NCBI GenBank assembly: GCA_013398615.1 | Contig: VZSR01000520.1 | Span: forward strand, 36,454,872 to 36,518,871 | Reading direction: 5' to 3' | DNA length: 64,000 nucleotides | Source: Brachypodius melanocephalos | Lineage: Eukaryota > Chordata > Aves > Passeriformes > Pycnonotidae | Notes under the pieces: model-generated | Databases searched by the model: none | Told to the model about the DNA's origin: nothing | The model's input: only the letters and a program-made list of their open reading frames with translations | Translations under genes and position numbers: made by a program | In this document: positions 24,704 through 38,200 of the stretch, in pieces | Layout of the letters: each line of letters starts with the position of its first letter | Numbering within the stretch: the stretch's first letter is position 1

Positions 24704-24857
24704 ATGCCAAATAGGAAAACAGCTGGAAAAAGAGCCCCTGCAAAAAGAAAACTTGCTGAAGTATTTGGTCTAGGGGAGATTCTAGCAGATACATCAAGAA
24801 AAGAATGGAAATTAGGTGTCCCTATAGGACAGGGAGGCTTTGGACGCCTATACCTTG
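24704..24857 (+). CDS. VRK1: VRK1 coding exon 1 (start codon, glycine loop)
   Basis: Begins at ATG 24704, five bases after acceptor AG 24697-24698 behind a long pyrimidine tract. Encodes residues 1-51, starting MPNRKTAGKRAPAKRK, a basic N-terminus like human MPRVKAAQAGR, and ending in the glycine loop IGQGGFGRLYL. Donor TTG|GTAAGT, phase 1. This start is chosen by homology. An upstream ATG at 24644 is in frame but lies in intronic pyrimidine-rich sequence. A second acceptor-like TAACAG at about 24625 could lengthen the 5' UTR. Confidence 0.95.
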
Positions 24858-27800
24858 GTAAGTGTAGCTATATTTGCTGATTCTTTAAAATGGACAGTAG
24901 ATGTTTATCCCTATTCAAAACAATGGAAAGTTGACCCTAAGTTAAAAATATGATGTGTCTTCATGTGATCTTTTCTACTAGAACCTTAGCTTGGGTCATG
25001 GTGTTGGAAAAAAATTACAGAAATAGACAAATGGTCATTTAAAGCACTAGTTTTATGAGTTTCCAGTGTTAGTTCATTCTTATTAAAAATCAAAATCTTT
25101 ATTAAAATTTTTAAATTTTGGTCTGGCTGAAAGACTGGATTTTTCATGAATGCCTTTGTAATGATGAATTCTGAGCTGAAACTGTCAGTGCATATTATCT
25201 GGAGGCTACTGGTCAGCCAGTACTTGGACTGTTTTTCACTTTGGTATTGCTTTTATTTTTTCATTGCCTTGCCAGCTTTTGGCATGCCATATACTTTTTT
25301 TAATGTAAGTAATGCTAAAAAAAAAAAGTCAAAGTGTTGAACTTTAAGTTTAAACCCTCAGTTCAGGTCTTGTTTTGCAATTCTGTTACAAGGAAAACTT
25401 AAAGTGAAATAGTGTTCCATACTTATTATCTCTTTTACTTGGACAGATGAACAGATAAGAGAGGTCTTGAGACTTATCTGCTTCATTGCCCCATGTCATT
25501 TTTAGAACAATTCTGAAGGGATGAAATTTAATGTGATCATTATAATATAGTCTTCCTCATCTTGGGGAAAAGGTTGTGCTGGATTCATACTGAGTTGGAA
25601 AACAGGAAAAAAAAATCTGTCCTGCTTTTAAAATGAACAGACTGCAGCATAAGTGGGTTAAGGAGAAAAAACAGGACCAGTGGGTGGCTTTTTGCCAAAG
25701 AAGCTTTCAACTTCTTACTCAGCCTCACTCAATGAGCTACTAAATTTACTGGAGTTCCAACTCACTTGAATTCCTACTTTGTTCAAGCCAAAGCTTGCTC
25801 TCTGCTTCCCCATCATTTGCACAGAGCTGTGACTCTGACTCTTCCTGTGCTTTATACTTGCCTCACTTGATGTTCTTCATATCTGTATCTTAGTAGCAAC
25901 AGAAGGTTACTTTTGGATACCTGACATGGCAACGTGGAATTTATTTTTCTTCTTCTGTCTACAAATGTGTATGTTTATAATAGTCCTAGAAAGCAAAAGA
26001 AACACTATTGAATAGGAAAAAGTTACTGGATAAAAAACAAAGAACACCTTCATTTAGTAAACTGCCTGTACTCCTCAAACAAGAAGGGAGAATGCAAGAA
26101 TGCAATATCTGTATACAGTAGCCTTCACTTATAGCGTGATTCTCTTACCAAAGGCTAAGGTACTGGTCTATGTTCATGTCAGCACCTAGTTAATTTGTTG
26201 TATGTTTGTCCATCCTGCATAACAAGTGAGTTTATGCTGTGTGGCAGTCTCCTCTCCTACTACTAATGAAAGCTTTCTTTTTAACAGCTGATGTTAATTC
26301 TTCAAAGTCGGTTGGCAGTGATGCCCCTTATGTTGCAAAAGTGGTAAGAGAGCATTTGAATCTTTACTTCACAACTTGAAAATATTTGTTCTAGAGTAGA
26401 ATGTGTAATTTAAGACATCTTCTGAAAATAATGCAATTGCAAAGTGCTGTTTAAAATAAGAGTGTGGGGATACAGAGGAATGCTGCTGAGAATTGGGACT
26501 CCTGTGTATGAGGAGCATCATAGTGGAACATCAGTAGGGTTGAAAAAGATCCATGAAATGGATCAGATTCTGTTTCATATGCTTCCTATAAACAGCACAG
26601 ATGTGACCAAATGAATGAAATCTGTCTAGCTTTTGGAGAATTTCTGTGATTCAGCAGTGAGTGTGAACTGTTGCTCACCACTGGATGTTTATAAACTGAC
26701 AGATAGATCGTGACTAGAAAAAGCAAAACTTTAATTCCTGAGGTCTCCACAAAGTTCTTTAAATGGTTTTTTATAAACCACATACATGTTTTAATTTCTA
26801 TTGAACTAAAATAATATTGACCTAATTTTTTTTGACCTAATGATTAGAGAGAAGAAAAAACATTGTTGATAGCTCATTTTTAGCCCATTGTAGCAAATCG
26901 GCAAATTCTTCTTATTACTTGAAATTTTCTTATGGTTTTAGTCTACAAACATAGTTATTTAGTTGGATTTGGCTATTTCTCCTTCTGAGGTATAAAGTAT
27001 TTTTTCTTAAATTTTGCCAGAGTATTTTGTATAGATCTGGTAAGATCTTACAAAGTCCTAGTAAAAAACCAGGGAGCGTGGGAATAGTCATAGTAGAGCC
27101 AGACCCTTCATTTTCTTGGTGGCGCTTCTGTTCCTGCAATAAAAGTAAATTCCAGAAAACGGTACAAGAACTTCACAGTGTAAAAGATTAGTTTTTAGTG
27201 CAGTTCAGAACTGCACTGTTTTAACATTTTATTTATTAAACTATATGATGATACTGAAATACCCTGCTGCAGTAGCCAACCACTTTGTGTATATATTAGT
27301 GCTTTTAACATTAGTTCCTGAAACTGTAAGGTTAGGTTAAATTAGAGTAAAATACATTTTAGTTAGTATGTGCCTTTAATCTTGATATTTACATCTGCTG
27401 ACTAAAGGGAAATTCTAGAATACTGGTTTTGATACTGTTCAGACACCCTAAGGTACAGCTTGTGATGACCCTCCCTCCAAAATGTTGTCCCTTGCTGAAA
27501 AAAGCAGTGCTTGCTAAGCACTTGCCACACTTTCAACATCATCCTGCTGCTGCTGTCTTAGGTGTTTGTGGGCAGGAATTCCAGACAGAGCAGGAGCCCC
27601 AGCCTGCAGCTGTGTAGTGGCAACCTGTGTTATTGTGTTCAGCTTGTCTTCTTGAAGGTGGGAGTGTGCATCTGTTTTAGAGGCAGATAACAGCAGTGGC
27701 TTGCCTGGGAGAGGGAGTGGCTTCTGATTACTGGCTCCTGCTGAGTTTGGACTGATCAAGAAGCAGAGCACCATTTAACTTTCATGGAGGAATCTAGTTT

Positions 27801-29245
27801 GACTTGCTGGGAAAACCATCAGATATGCATTACTTTATGCTGTGTGTAATTGCTATCACCCTCTTTTCCTGAGTTTGCAACACGTCCATCTTCTTCCCTC
27901 CACTTTGAGCTCTTAATAGAAGAGTTGCCCCAACTTTTGGATTGCTCCTATGCTAGATTCACTTTGTCACAGCATTTTGTAAATACCTCCATTGCTAATA
28001 TCCCGGATGACTACTCACTTTTAATTTGACTTTCATAATTTTGTCTTTATTGCAATAAAGAGTAGCCCCAGTCTTTGTGCTAGCCTCACAAGTGACATAT
28101 TATGCCTCTACAGTCTGGTATAACAACTATGGATAGGAGCCCATTTTCTGATGCCTGGGTGGATTCTAGTTTTTTCCATCAGCTGAAGCAAAGTGGTTAA
28201 CAGCTTTGAACAATTATTAGTGTTTAACAAAATATGTGCTTCTATAATAATGTTCTTCAAATTAAGCTATTAAAGCAGGATGGAAATTGGCTTAGTCTTT
28301 GACATATTCTCATAGTATTGATGTCTGAGCAGTCTGAAATGAATCACAGTTTTTATTTAAAAAAGAAAGGCTTTTTAACATGTGGACCTTTCAGATGTCA
28401 TTGTTCAGGAGTGGATGTAGGGTTTAATTACACATCATTACATTGCTGACTGAAAAAGATCAGAATTCTTAAAACACTACTTGAAGTTTGTTGAGTTTTG
28501 ACATGTACTCTATAATCTTTCATTGTGTTATCTTTTTGAATAAGACTTTAATTTCAGTTTTATAAGTCGTGTACTTAGAATGGCCCTGTGCATAAAGCTG
28601 TAGAAGTTTGTGTTTGCACTCCTTCTGGACTATTGTGGCAGATGTTGGATGCTGTGTAAGCTTTTTTAGCATCATATATACATAGGTAGAATTTATCTGT
28701 AGGCAGAATTAATGGTATTGTGGGAAAACACCTTCATAGTCAACATAAAGAACTGGTTTGTTAAATCATTTATCCATTCTCTAAGTATGAAAAGATAGCA
28801 GATTTTTCTTTCTGACCAGAGAAATATACACATTTTCAAAACTGAGACATAAATTTTTGTGGAATAATTTATTTATGGATAAATAGTGTAAGAATTTTTA
28901 ACATCTACTTTTTTTGCTGTATTTTAGTGGGAAAACAATATTGTTCAAATCTATATAAATTAAATTAAAATTATATAGGTGAATTCATATTCTAATAAGT
29001 TAGGGTATTAATAGATAATGCTACACAGATCAAGTGAATAGGTCAAGTAATGTGTGCTCGAGGTAACTGCAATATAAGAATTAATCTATTTAACCTTTCT
29101 CCTCTGCATATTTAATCTCTGTATTGCTAATTTGTTGTCCATTGTGGATAAATAAACTAACTGTGACCATAAATGTGCAGGTACCAAAGTCTGTGTGTGT
29201 TGATCAGTTGGTCTGTCTTTAGTGTTTTTTTTTTTTTTTGTTTTG

Positions 29246-29276
<31 letters not shown>

Positions 29277-32200
29277 GTGGTTCCTCCTCACAAAGAGAGG
29301 CCTGAAAGCTGTCTTGGCACCATTGTTTATCAGGGCAGTGCTGCTGGAGACAGCGAGGTGGGAGACAGGCAGTAGGTTTGTAATCAGGCGTCCAGGTCTA
29401 GGAGTGGTGCCCAGGATGGGTTTATCTGACCTGGATACCCCCAATTTGCTGGAACACTATACCTGCATTTAAAAGTTAAAATGAAACCTGTTTAGGATTG
29501 ATGTGAACCTAGTGTCATGTGGTTGTATTTTGAGTTTCTTTGCAGTAATTGCATACATTTTGTTATATTTTAAGTGTAGGATATTCCAAAACAGGTATTT
29601 TCACAGAGATTGAATGAATTTGGGTATATATGAGTAACTAGACAAAATATTGCTTAAGCTCATCTCAAAATCAATTATTCAAAATTTAAAAGAATTGAGA
29701 TTTTTTTTTCTTTTTTCTTTACCAAGTTCTGGAAATGTAGAATCAAGATACTTGCCCATCTACTGTTCTTGCAGTATTTCAAATCTTTTCATAGGAGTTT
29801 CTCTCTTGAACTTTACTTGTAATATATGGCTCCCATAAATTTGCCCCTTGAAAGTGGAACTGAAATGCATTAAATACAAGGTAGACTCTGAAATTGAAAT
29901 AGGTGTAGTTCTTATAATTTTGAGAAATTTTGAAATCTTCTGTTATTTTTCTCTTGGTCAACTGAAGGGAACAAAATGCCTTATGTTCAATAAGAATTTA
30001 ACTTTTGTTAAGATTTTTTCATTGAATCATTTCAGGTGTTATGTTAAAATCACTAAAGGCTACTACAACTGATGCACTCCAGCTGCAATCTGGAGAATCT
30101 GAGATAATGTTGTTTTAATGTTCTCTGCTAAACTTCTGCCAATAATTGTTAATATTTCTATACATTTTGGTTAATTTCTTATTCTTTATTCTTTTGCTGT
30201 GGGACAGTATTTTTTGATACCTTTAATGTCAAGCCATTTATAATAAAAATAGCTTTTAGTGCTAAATTTCTTTTATAGTATGAATATATTCTATTGAATT
30301 TATCAACATCAGGTAGAGCATTTGAGGGAGAATATGTTTTTATAGGGTGAATGGTTCAGCTTTTAATAATTATTAGGCATTAACACAAGAGTTTTTAACA
30401 AATTTTAAATTGTCTTAAAGGAACCCAGCCAGAATGGACCTCTTTTTACTGAGTTAAAGTTCTACATGCGAGCTGCTAAGCCAGATGAAAGTAAGCAGTC
30501 TTTTAAAATGTTTTTAATGAACTACAAGCATTTATGAAAGTAAAGCCTGTAGAAGTAAAGTAAGGTTGAACTTTGACAATCTCTTTAGGTAACTTTCAAA
30601 ATTATTTTTAAATTATTGAAATTGAATTGAGATATTTAGTAAATTAGAGGGTTTTGGTAAGAAGTGCTTTGTAGTTCTGTTGGTAGTATTGTCTAAATTT
30701 AAACTTGAGTTGCATCTCTGTCCCTACAGTGGATATATGATTAACTATGCTGTATACTTTGCATATGCACTTCTATGAAATAAGTAGCTCACAGGTACAC
30801 AGAAACTGTAAACAATATGCTTACTCCCTTTTTATGTAAGTCTCTACTCATGCAAATTCATGAACTTTATTTGTATTTTCAGTTCAGAAGTGGACTAAGT
30901 CCCATAAACTGAAATATTTAGGTGTACCAAGATATTGGGGTTCTGGCTTGCATGAAAGAAATGGAAACAGGTGAATATACTTTTGTTGACATATACTGGA
31001 ATTTATTTCATCCACAACCATTATCTCTTTTAGCATAAGTTAATTTATAAAGTGTATTTTCTCCTTGTCTTCATGTTGTTCACTTCTGCTACAAATTTTC
31101 GTGTGCATGGCAAGGCTTTGTTTAGGGACTATATAAATAGATACATTTTGGCAGTATTTGTCTGTTTGTTACTCATATTTATGTTTGTTACAGTCTTTTT
31201 AACCGAGATTTGATTTGTTGTGAACAATGCCGTAAAACCATGCTATTTATGTATATGTGGTTTACAAGCTTTTTATATTTTAATTAAACAAAGTCAATTT
31301 CTAAAGTACAAGTCCTGGAATATTATGACTAAAGTTTTTCTTGTTGTGTGCACTGAAAGAATATTTTCACTCACAAATATTAAGGACTTAGTGCTCTCTA
31401 AAATCTGTTCTGTTTTCTCTAGGGATCGGGCTTTTCCTGGCTTAATCTGTGAGCTAGAATAATTGCTGGTCTCATATTAAATTTAAGTTTAGGGATAGTT
31501 TTTAGTATTGTTGCATGCCAGGAAAGGTTTTTTTAACTTGGTCTTTAGTGTCAGTGCCTGCTTATGTAATAGTCCTTGTTTCCTAGTGGCTGTTCTCTAA
31601 ACAGCTGTGCTGCCAAGGAGCTTTAGTAGTTCTCTGGAAGCTTACAGTAGGTCAGGCTTCTTTGTGTGGCTCATTGTATAGGGCAGTTGGTGTGGATGTT
31701 TTAGTATGTCAGAAATATCAGTGTTTCAGTAATTATTGACTGTAAAACTAACCTAATGTAAAAACAACATTCATTCCGAGAGCCAAAGTAAATGTAGCAT
31801 TTTTTTAATCCTGCGATTAAAAGTGACTTTGCATTCAGCATTTAGTGCATGGATTTCTTTAATATAGCCACTATGAACTCTTATAGTTCTAGAACCAGTT
31901 TGTCTATATATAGCAATAAATATCAGAACACCTCTGGGCAAGTGAAAGGTTTTTGGTTTTAACAGTAGGTAGAAAAAAGTTTGCAATAGATTTCAGTAAA
32001 GGAACATTGTAAGTCAACATGTTAAATCACTTAGCGATTTATAAAAACTAAGAAATGTATTTTTAAGTAGATGTTGCTTTTGCATATAGTGAGTTACAGT
32101 AGGGGTGTTTTCCTCTGTGAGTATTTGTTATTTAGTTGCATAACTAGAATAAAGAGCTGTTCTTTTGATGGATGAACATTTGAGTAGCTGATGTAAAAAA

Positions 32201-35200
32201 GGTAAGAATTAATGTACAGCGTTAAAAAACCTCTGTATTTCAAGTATTTTCCGTAGTTTCTTTTAAGAGAGATGTATTCAATCACTAGTTACTACAGTTA
32301 ACATGCAGATAAAATACTTTCCCTAAGTATGATTCAGTAACTTTGCTCTTTTTTTGGCTCTGTATTATTTTTCTTTGTCCTTGAATTTAGCTATCGATTT
32401 ATGATAATGGACCGATTTGGCAGAGATCTTCAGAAGATATTTGAAGAGAATGCAAAGCAATTTTCCCATAAAACTGTACTACAATTAGGCCTGAGAATAG
32501 TAAGTTTGAAAAATGCATTTTATTTTCTCAGTCTGTGTTCCCTGTGTAAATGTCTCAGTTCAGTCCCACTTTTGTGCCGAGTCCAGGTCCTCTGGTGGGC
32601 AGACCTGGGTACTGCATTTACATGACTTTTGTTTTGTTAGCTTGATATTCTGGAATATGTCCATGAGCATGAATATGTGCATGGAGACATCAAGGCCGCA
32701 AACCTCCTTCTGAGTTACAAGAACCCTAATCAGGTATTTATAATGCATTTTACTCCTCATGTTTTAAACCTTCTATTCGACAACAATGAAAGTGCTTTGA
32801 ACCTGTGAAATCTAGCAGAAGCTCATTTTTAAAAATGTATATGGTAACATTATTTCTGCTTGACATTTATATCTAGTTAATATTCTACGATTTTTTAATG
32901 CATTTTGTTGGACTGTTATCAATTGACTATTTGGCCTAAATAGTATTCTAGAGAAATTCTTGAGATTAAAAAAAATTGACTCACAAATAGGTATTTGCAG
33001 GTGGAAGCCTAAAATTATATAGCACACTGGTAAATTACGTTTGCCTGTCTGCATTGTTACATCTTTGCTTTGTTCAAGAAGTCCATCAGATAAGTGTTCT
33101 GTTACTTGGAAAAATTGATCTTTAAAGTGTTGATTGTTCCACTTGATTTACGGAAGTCTTTCATTTTTCTGCATTTTTAACTCTCTTTACTATTCAAACA
33201 ATGCATATTAGAGTCTCGAATTATGTATTTGTTCTTGCCCAAATGTTTTAGCTTGTGAAAGATATAATAAGTAACTTCAGTTCTCTTAAAGTAACTGTGT
33301 TGTTAGTGAGAAATAGTAGTATGTAGTGTTGTTAAAATGAATCAACTGACTTTAAAGAGGGTAGCACAGTGAATGTATTTATAACTCTATGGACATTACT
33401 TCTTGTTTTGCTTGTTACTTGGGTTTTGGGGTTTTTTTCTTAATCTAATTTTACTGGTAATAACTATTGTACTGTACTTGCCTTCTGTAGCAGCAAGAAA
33501 TGACTTCCAGATCAGACTGCTTTATGGGAAACAATAAAGCCTAACTGACATATTGTTTTCAAATCATATGTGTTAACATTAATAAAGTACTGAGAATCAT
33601 TCAGAGTTGAACAACTCACCATTATTAATACTTTCAAAAAAGTTATGAGAATGGTTGGGAGTTGCATTTATTATTTGTGTGTGTTTTGTATTTATAGTTC
33701 TTTAACCTTGAATGCTTTGTGGAAATTACCAGGTGTACTTGGTGGATTATGGACTTGCCTACCGATACTGTCCTGAAGGAGTTCACAAAGCATATAAAGA
33801 AGATCCTAAAAGGTGCCATGATGGAACTATTGAATATACCAGTATTGATGCACACAAGGGTGTGGGTAAGGATGTAAAACTCAGCAATTGGCATTTGCAT
33901 ATCCTTTTTTATAAATAAAAGACTTTACAAAACTCAGTGCAGCAAACAAACCAACCAGGTTTCTGATTCTAATTTTTTTTTCTTTATGTGCTATGCTTCC
34001 ATTTTTTTTTCTATTTACTAACTTTTACTAATTGTATTTTTAATGTAACTTTCTTAAGAGCTCCTTAATTTATAAAGATAAGAGGTTCAGCTTATTACTT
34101 TTTATTAACCGAGTAGAAATTGAATAATGCTTGTGAGATCTTGATAGAAAAATATGTCCTGGTTTTAGGAGAAATATAGTAGCTGTTATCAATGTGAAAA
34201 TATTTTTTATTTTGACTCAAAAATCTTCATTTAGTTAATTAATTATGCCTATAGTCACTGAACATCAAAAAGCAAGAAGTGAGAAAAGGTTGAATATGTA
34301 AAGGACAGGTTTATGTCTGATTAATCATTGAGGTTTTATAGTGAATATCAACTTCACTTTCTTAATTCTTAAATTTTGCTTTATTAGCATAAGAGGGTTT
34401 TCTGCAAAAATAGCAGTTGTTGAAAATGATTATTTACTTGAGGATTCTTAAAGTTGAACATAACATAACCAAAGACAACTTGGTCTGCCAGTTTATACTT
34501 CTGGTGTAGTTTGTGGTCACTGTACATGTGAATTGTTTTTGTGGGGTTTTTTTGTGAATGTTTATTTCTGGGTGGTGGGGTTTTTTTTGTGAAGGCTTAG
34601 GGATCTGATATCATACTGGCCTTTGTTCAGTTTTCAGGCCACATAAAATAATTCAGCGTTGTAGAATATTTTTTGGAGGAGGTGGGGTTTCAGCACTTTT
34701 ACCTTTTTATAGGTGAAGGGAAGTAAAAACTATTTTGAACAGAAAGTCAATCACTTCACTAACTTGTTCTATTTCTTCCACAACCTGGGTACTTAAAAAG
34801 CTTCCCAAATTGGGATAACTGCAGCATGTCATGTCTTTGAATAGGAGAGATTGATAAAGGACTTGAAAACGAAGTGATCCTTCCAGATGTAGGAACAATA
34901 TATTTTTTCTTCCTAGCTTTCATGCTAAAATAAAGACATAAGTAACAGATATAGTAGTGTTACATTGTTAGCGTTGTTTTAACATATTTATAAATTTTTG
35001 CTGTTGTTAAACTGTGCGTGTTTTATTAGCTGATGTTATGGTTGTTTTTTTTGTGTGTGCATATATATTTAGCACCATCGAGACGTGGTGATCTGGAGAT
35101 CTTGGGATACTGTATGATTCATTGGCTTAGTGGCCATCTACCATGGGAAGATAATTTGAAAGATCCAAATTTTGTCAGAGACTCAAAAATCAGGTGAAAA

Positions 35201-38200
35201 AATATTTGTTTTCATTCTCTTTTGAAAATGAAAATACCTTTCTGTAAAAGTGTATTGTACTTTCAGTATGTTCCCTTTTGGTGAGTAGATATTGTTTTGT
35301 ATACCCCCCATTTTCCTTTCATGTCTCATGTATCCTTGACTTGTAATTAAACTTCACACGTACTGTTCTGCTGTCTCCTTTTGCATATATGAGATGTTTA
35401 TTTTTCCACTGCAGTATTGGCACTTTAGAATTGCCATGGTGAATCCAAAAGCACTCTTAGCAGGATGCAGGTAACCATCAGTCATGCTTTACAGGAAGAG
35501 CAGTGTGGAGTGTGAGTCCCTTTAACACCATGCTCTGATGCATGTGGCTGAAATGAAGGCTAAAGGGGAATCTTAAATGTCTTTGAGAATCATTCCAGCT
35601 AGAGCACTACTGTTATGGATTTTAAAATTATTTTTCATTTTGTCTCTCAGCCTCAATGTCAATGTACTTTCATCCTCCCCTCAGCCCAGGTCAACCTTCT
35701 CTTGTCACATATTTAATATGAACAGAGCTGCCCCAGCACAGCAGTTTCTGTCTCATTAACAAGAGATTTGGCTTCCTTAGCATTGGTATGTGAGCATTGA
35801 AAATGGACCAGTTCTTCAGTCTTTTACTTGCTTTTAAGAATCAAAAACTGTTTCGGATGGCCCATCTGGCATTCATCAGGTTCTCAAATGTGCTGCACAC
35901 TCACAAATGGCTATACTAAGTCATACCAGAGGTGTATGCAGTAGTGTTTCTTGTATCTGACAGTGGCCCAAACTGGGTGCTTAAGTAGTTTGTCAGAAAA
36001 ACAAGATTAAAAATTCAGAAGAAACAGTAGTTTTGACTAATTTTGTTTTTCAGATGTAGAGATAATATTTCCATTTTGATGGACAAATGCTTTCCTGGAA
36101 AAAATAAACCAGGTAAGAGGAGTTATTTTAAAACAGTAAAACAATTAAAAAATTCCTTACTGAACTTTTAACCTATTTTAATTTTTCATTTTAATTCTTT
36201 CCTTCCAAATTAGATTGTTGCTTAAGAGAAGTGTAGACTCTTCATTTGGCTGCAGTTACATACACTACAGACACTCTGTTGCTTCTGGTTAAGCACAGTA
36301 TTAATTTCAAACATGGGATGTGTAAATTGATTTTTCTCAACTGGATTTCAGATATGGAAATTTAAGAAGTAATGCAAACTTGACGTATAGGTTGTTCCTA
36401 TTTGGCAGAGGTGATTTGCCAAATACATCACTTTTTTTTTTTTAAACTGACTCTATTAGAAATACACTTTCTTGACATCTTAATATTTAGTTATTTCCAG
36501 CTATTCCTGGTGATCAGAAGAGTTTTCTCATTCAAGTGTGACTTGTTTGTTTTTCCAGGGGTCTAATGTTTCATATATTATTTAGTATATGTTTCAGTCT
36601 TGAACTGATGAAGTTCTGAGATAACATTGAATTTCCTTTTCCACATTTTTAAATATAGACATAAGAAATACCATGTAAATAAGCATTCATTGGTGAAGAT
36701 TGGCCTATTAGGTTTTTTTACGACTGACTGTTTTCTTCATTGCAATAAACATGTTAAAAACAGTGATGCTGTCATCACTGGGTAATGAACCTTGGTATAA
36801 TTTTTTTCTAAAATGTGTAGTAGTAAAGACATAATTATTATTATGAGTTTATAAATAACCATTTCAAAAGTAGCATAAGTAGTGCATGCATAATTTCTGT
36901 CTCTTTTGTAGTAAAAGTGAATGATTAAAATGTTTTCAAATAGAAATTAATTGGAGGTGCCATTTCTTTAGATGAAATAGCCAAGTATATGGAAAAGGTG
37001 AAGCTTCTCAGCTATGAAGAGAAACCTGTTTATCAGTATTTCCGAGAAATTCTTCTGCAAGGTCTCAAGGCCATTGGACAAAAAGATGATGGCGTGCTTG
37101 ACTTTGGCTTGGCAGAGAATGGAGACTTTCAAAGAAATCCTGTGCAAAAGGTTTTACTCTAAAAATTCATGTCATCTTTTATTGCATTTTGTTGAGCTAA
37201 GTAAGAGTTAGTGGTGTTGGAAGTGGGTGTCAATTTAATCCCATGACAAATAATTGAATAGTGAAATGTTGAAATCCTAGTTGCACACATTATTTCTCTA
37301 ATTCAACTTAACTAATTGTTAATAAAACTTAATATAGAATGATGTTTATAGAAGTACTTTCATAGTAGATGGTACCTTGAATAACAAAATTTGTATACCT
37401 AGATATAATGATGTTTGAACAGATGAACATTTGGTTAATTTGCTTATTTCTTTAATTTGGTAAAACTCCAGATGGATCAAAGTACATGTAAGATTTAGTC
37501 TAGTTTTTGTTTCGTATTAGTTTCCTTTCCATTAGTTCAAAGCTTAGTTTTAAGTATGTATCTTTATGTCAAGTGTTTGGTTCTGGAATTTACATATTGA
37601 TTTCACTGTGATCTAATATGTTATTTTTGAGTCTTAACTGTATTGGTAGGTTAGGGGTATTTTCTTCCTTGTATTAGGAAGCCTTAAACTCTGGACTTGA
37701 ATTCCAATTTGAATATAGCATTAAGAACTTTTTAAGCTTTAGGGAAAGTGTATGATAAAACAGCTTATACCCATTAAGAAATGGTCACATAATGGGACAG
37801 TAATTATCGTCTTCTACTTCTAACTGCATTTATTACTTCTTTATTTACATTTGTTAGTTGCAGGTGGGCAGTTTATTGGTTCCTTTAGCATGAACCAGGG
37901 AACTGAGAATTATAATACAGGATAGTAGTACAAGTACATTGCCTGCCTTCTGATGTGATCAGCAGTATGTTAAAGATGGGGAACAGGCAGGGGAAAAACC
38001 AAAACTGTAGGATTGTAAAGCCTTCTGAAGATGTATGTTCAGCTTTTCTTAAATCTTTTTGCCCAGTAAATAGTATTTTGGCTAAAATCGTACAGCTATT
38101 GTCTCTATAATAACATTTTCTGCTGAATTGAGTGTAAAGGTCCCTCCAAAAGGCAAGTTTGATGGCATAAGTTCTGTTCCCCCTGTGGTTTGATATGGCT

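Noticed and set aside
24644..24880. Upstream in-frame ATG giving a longer VRK1 N-terminus (MDQHVTYFF...)
   Set aside because: The added residues translate the pyrimidine tract and acceptor of intron 1. Human homology supports ATG 24704.
29157..29472. Open frames over the TTTTG repeat
   Set aside because: Poly-Phe/Cys or Lys/Gln stretches from the simple repeat; no coding signal beyond it.
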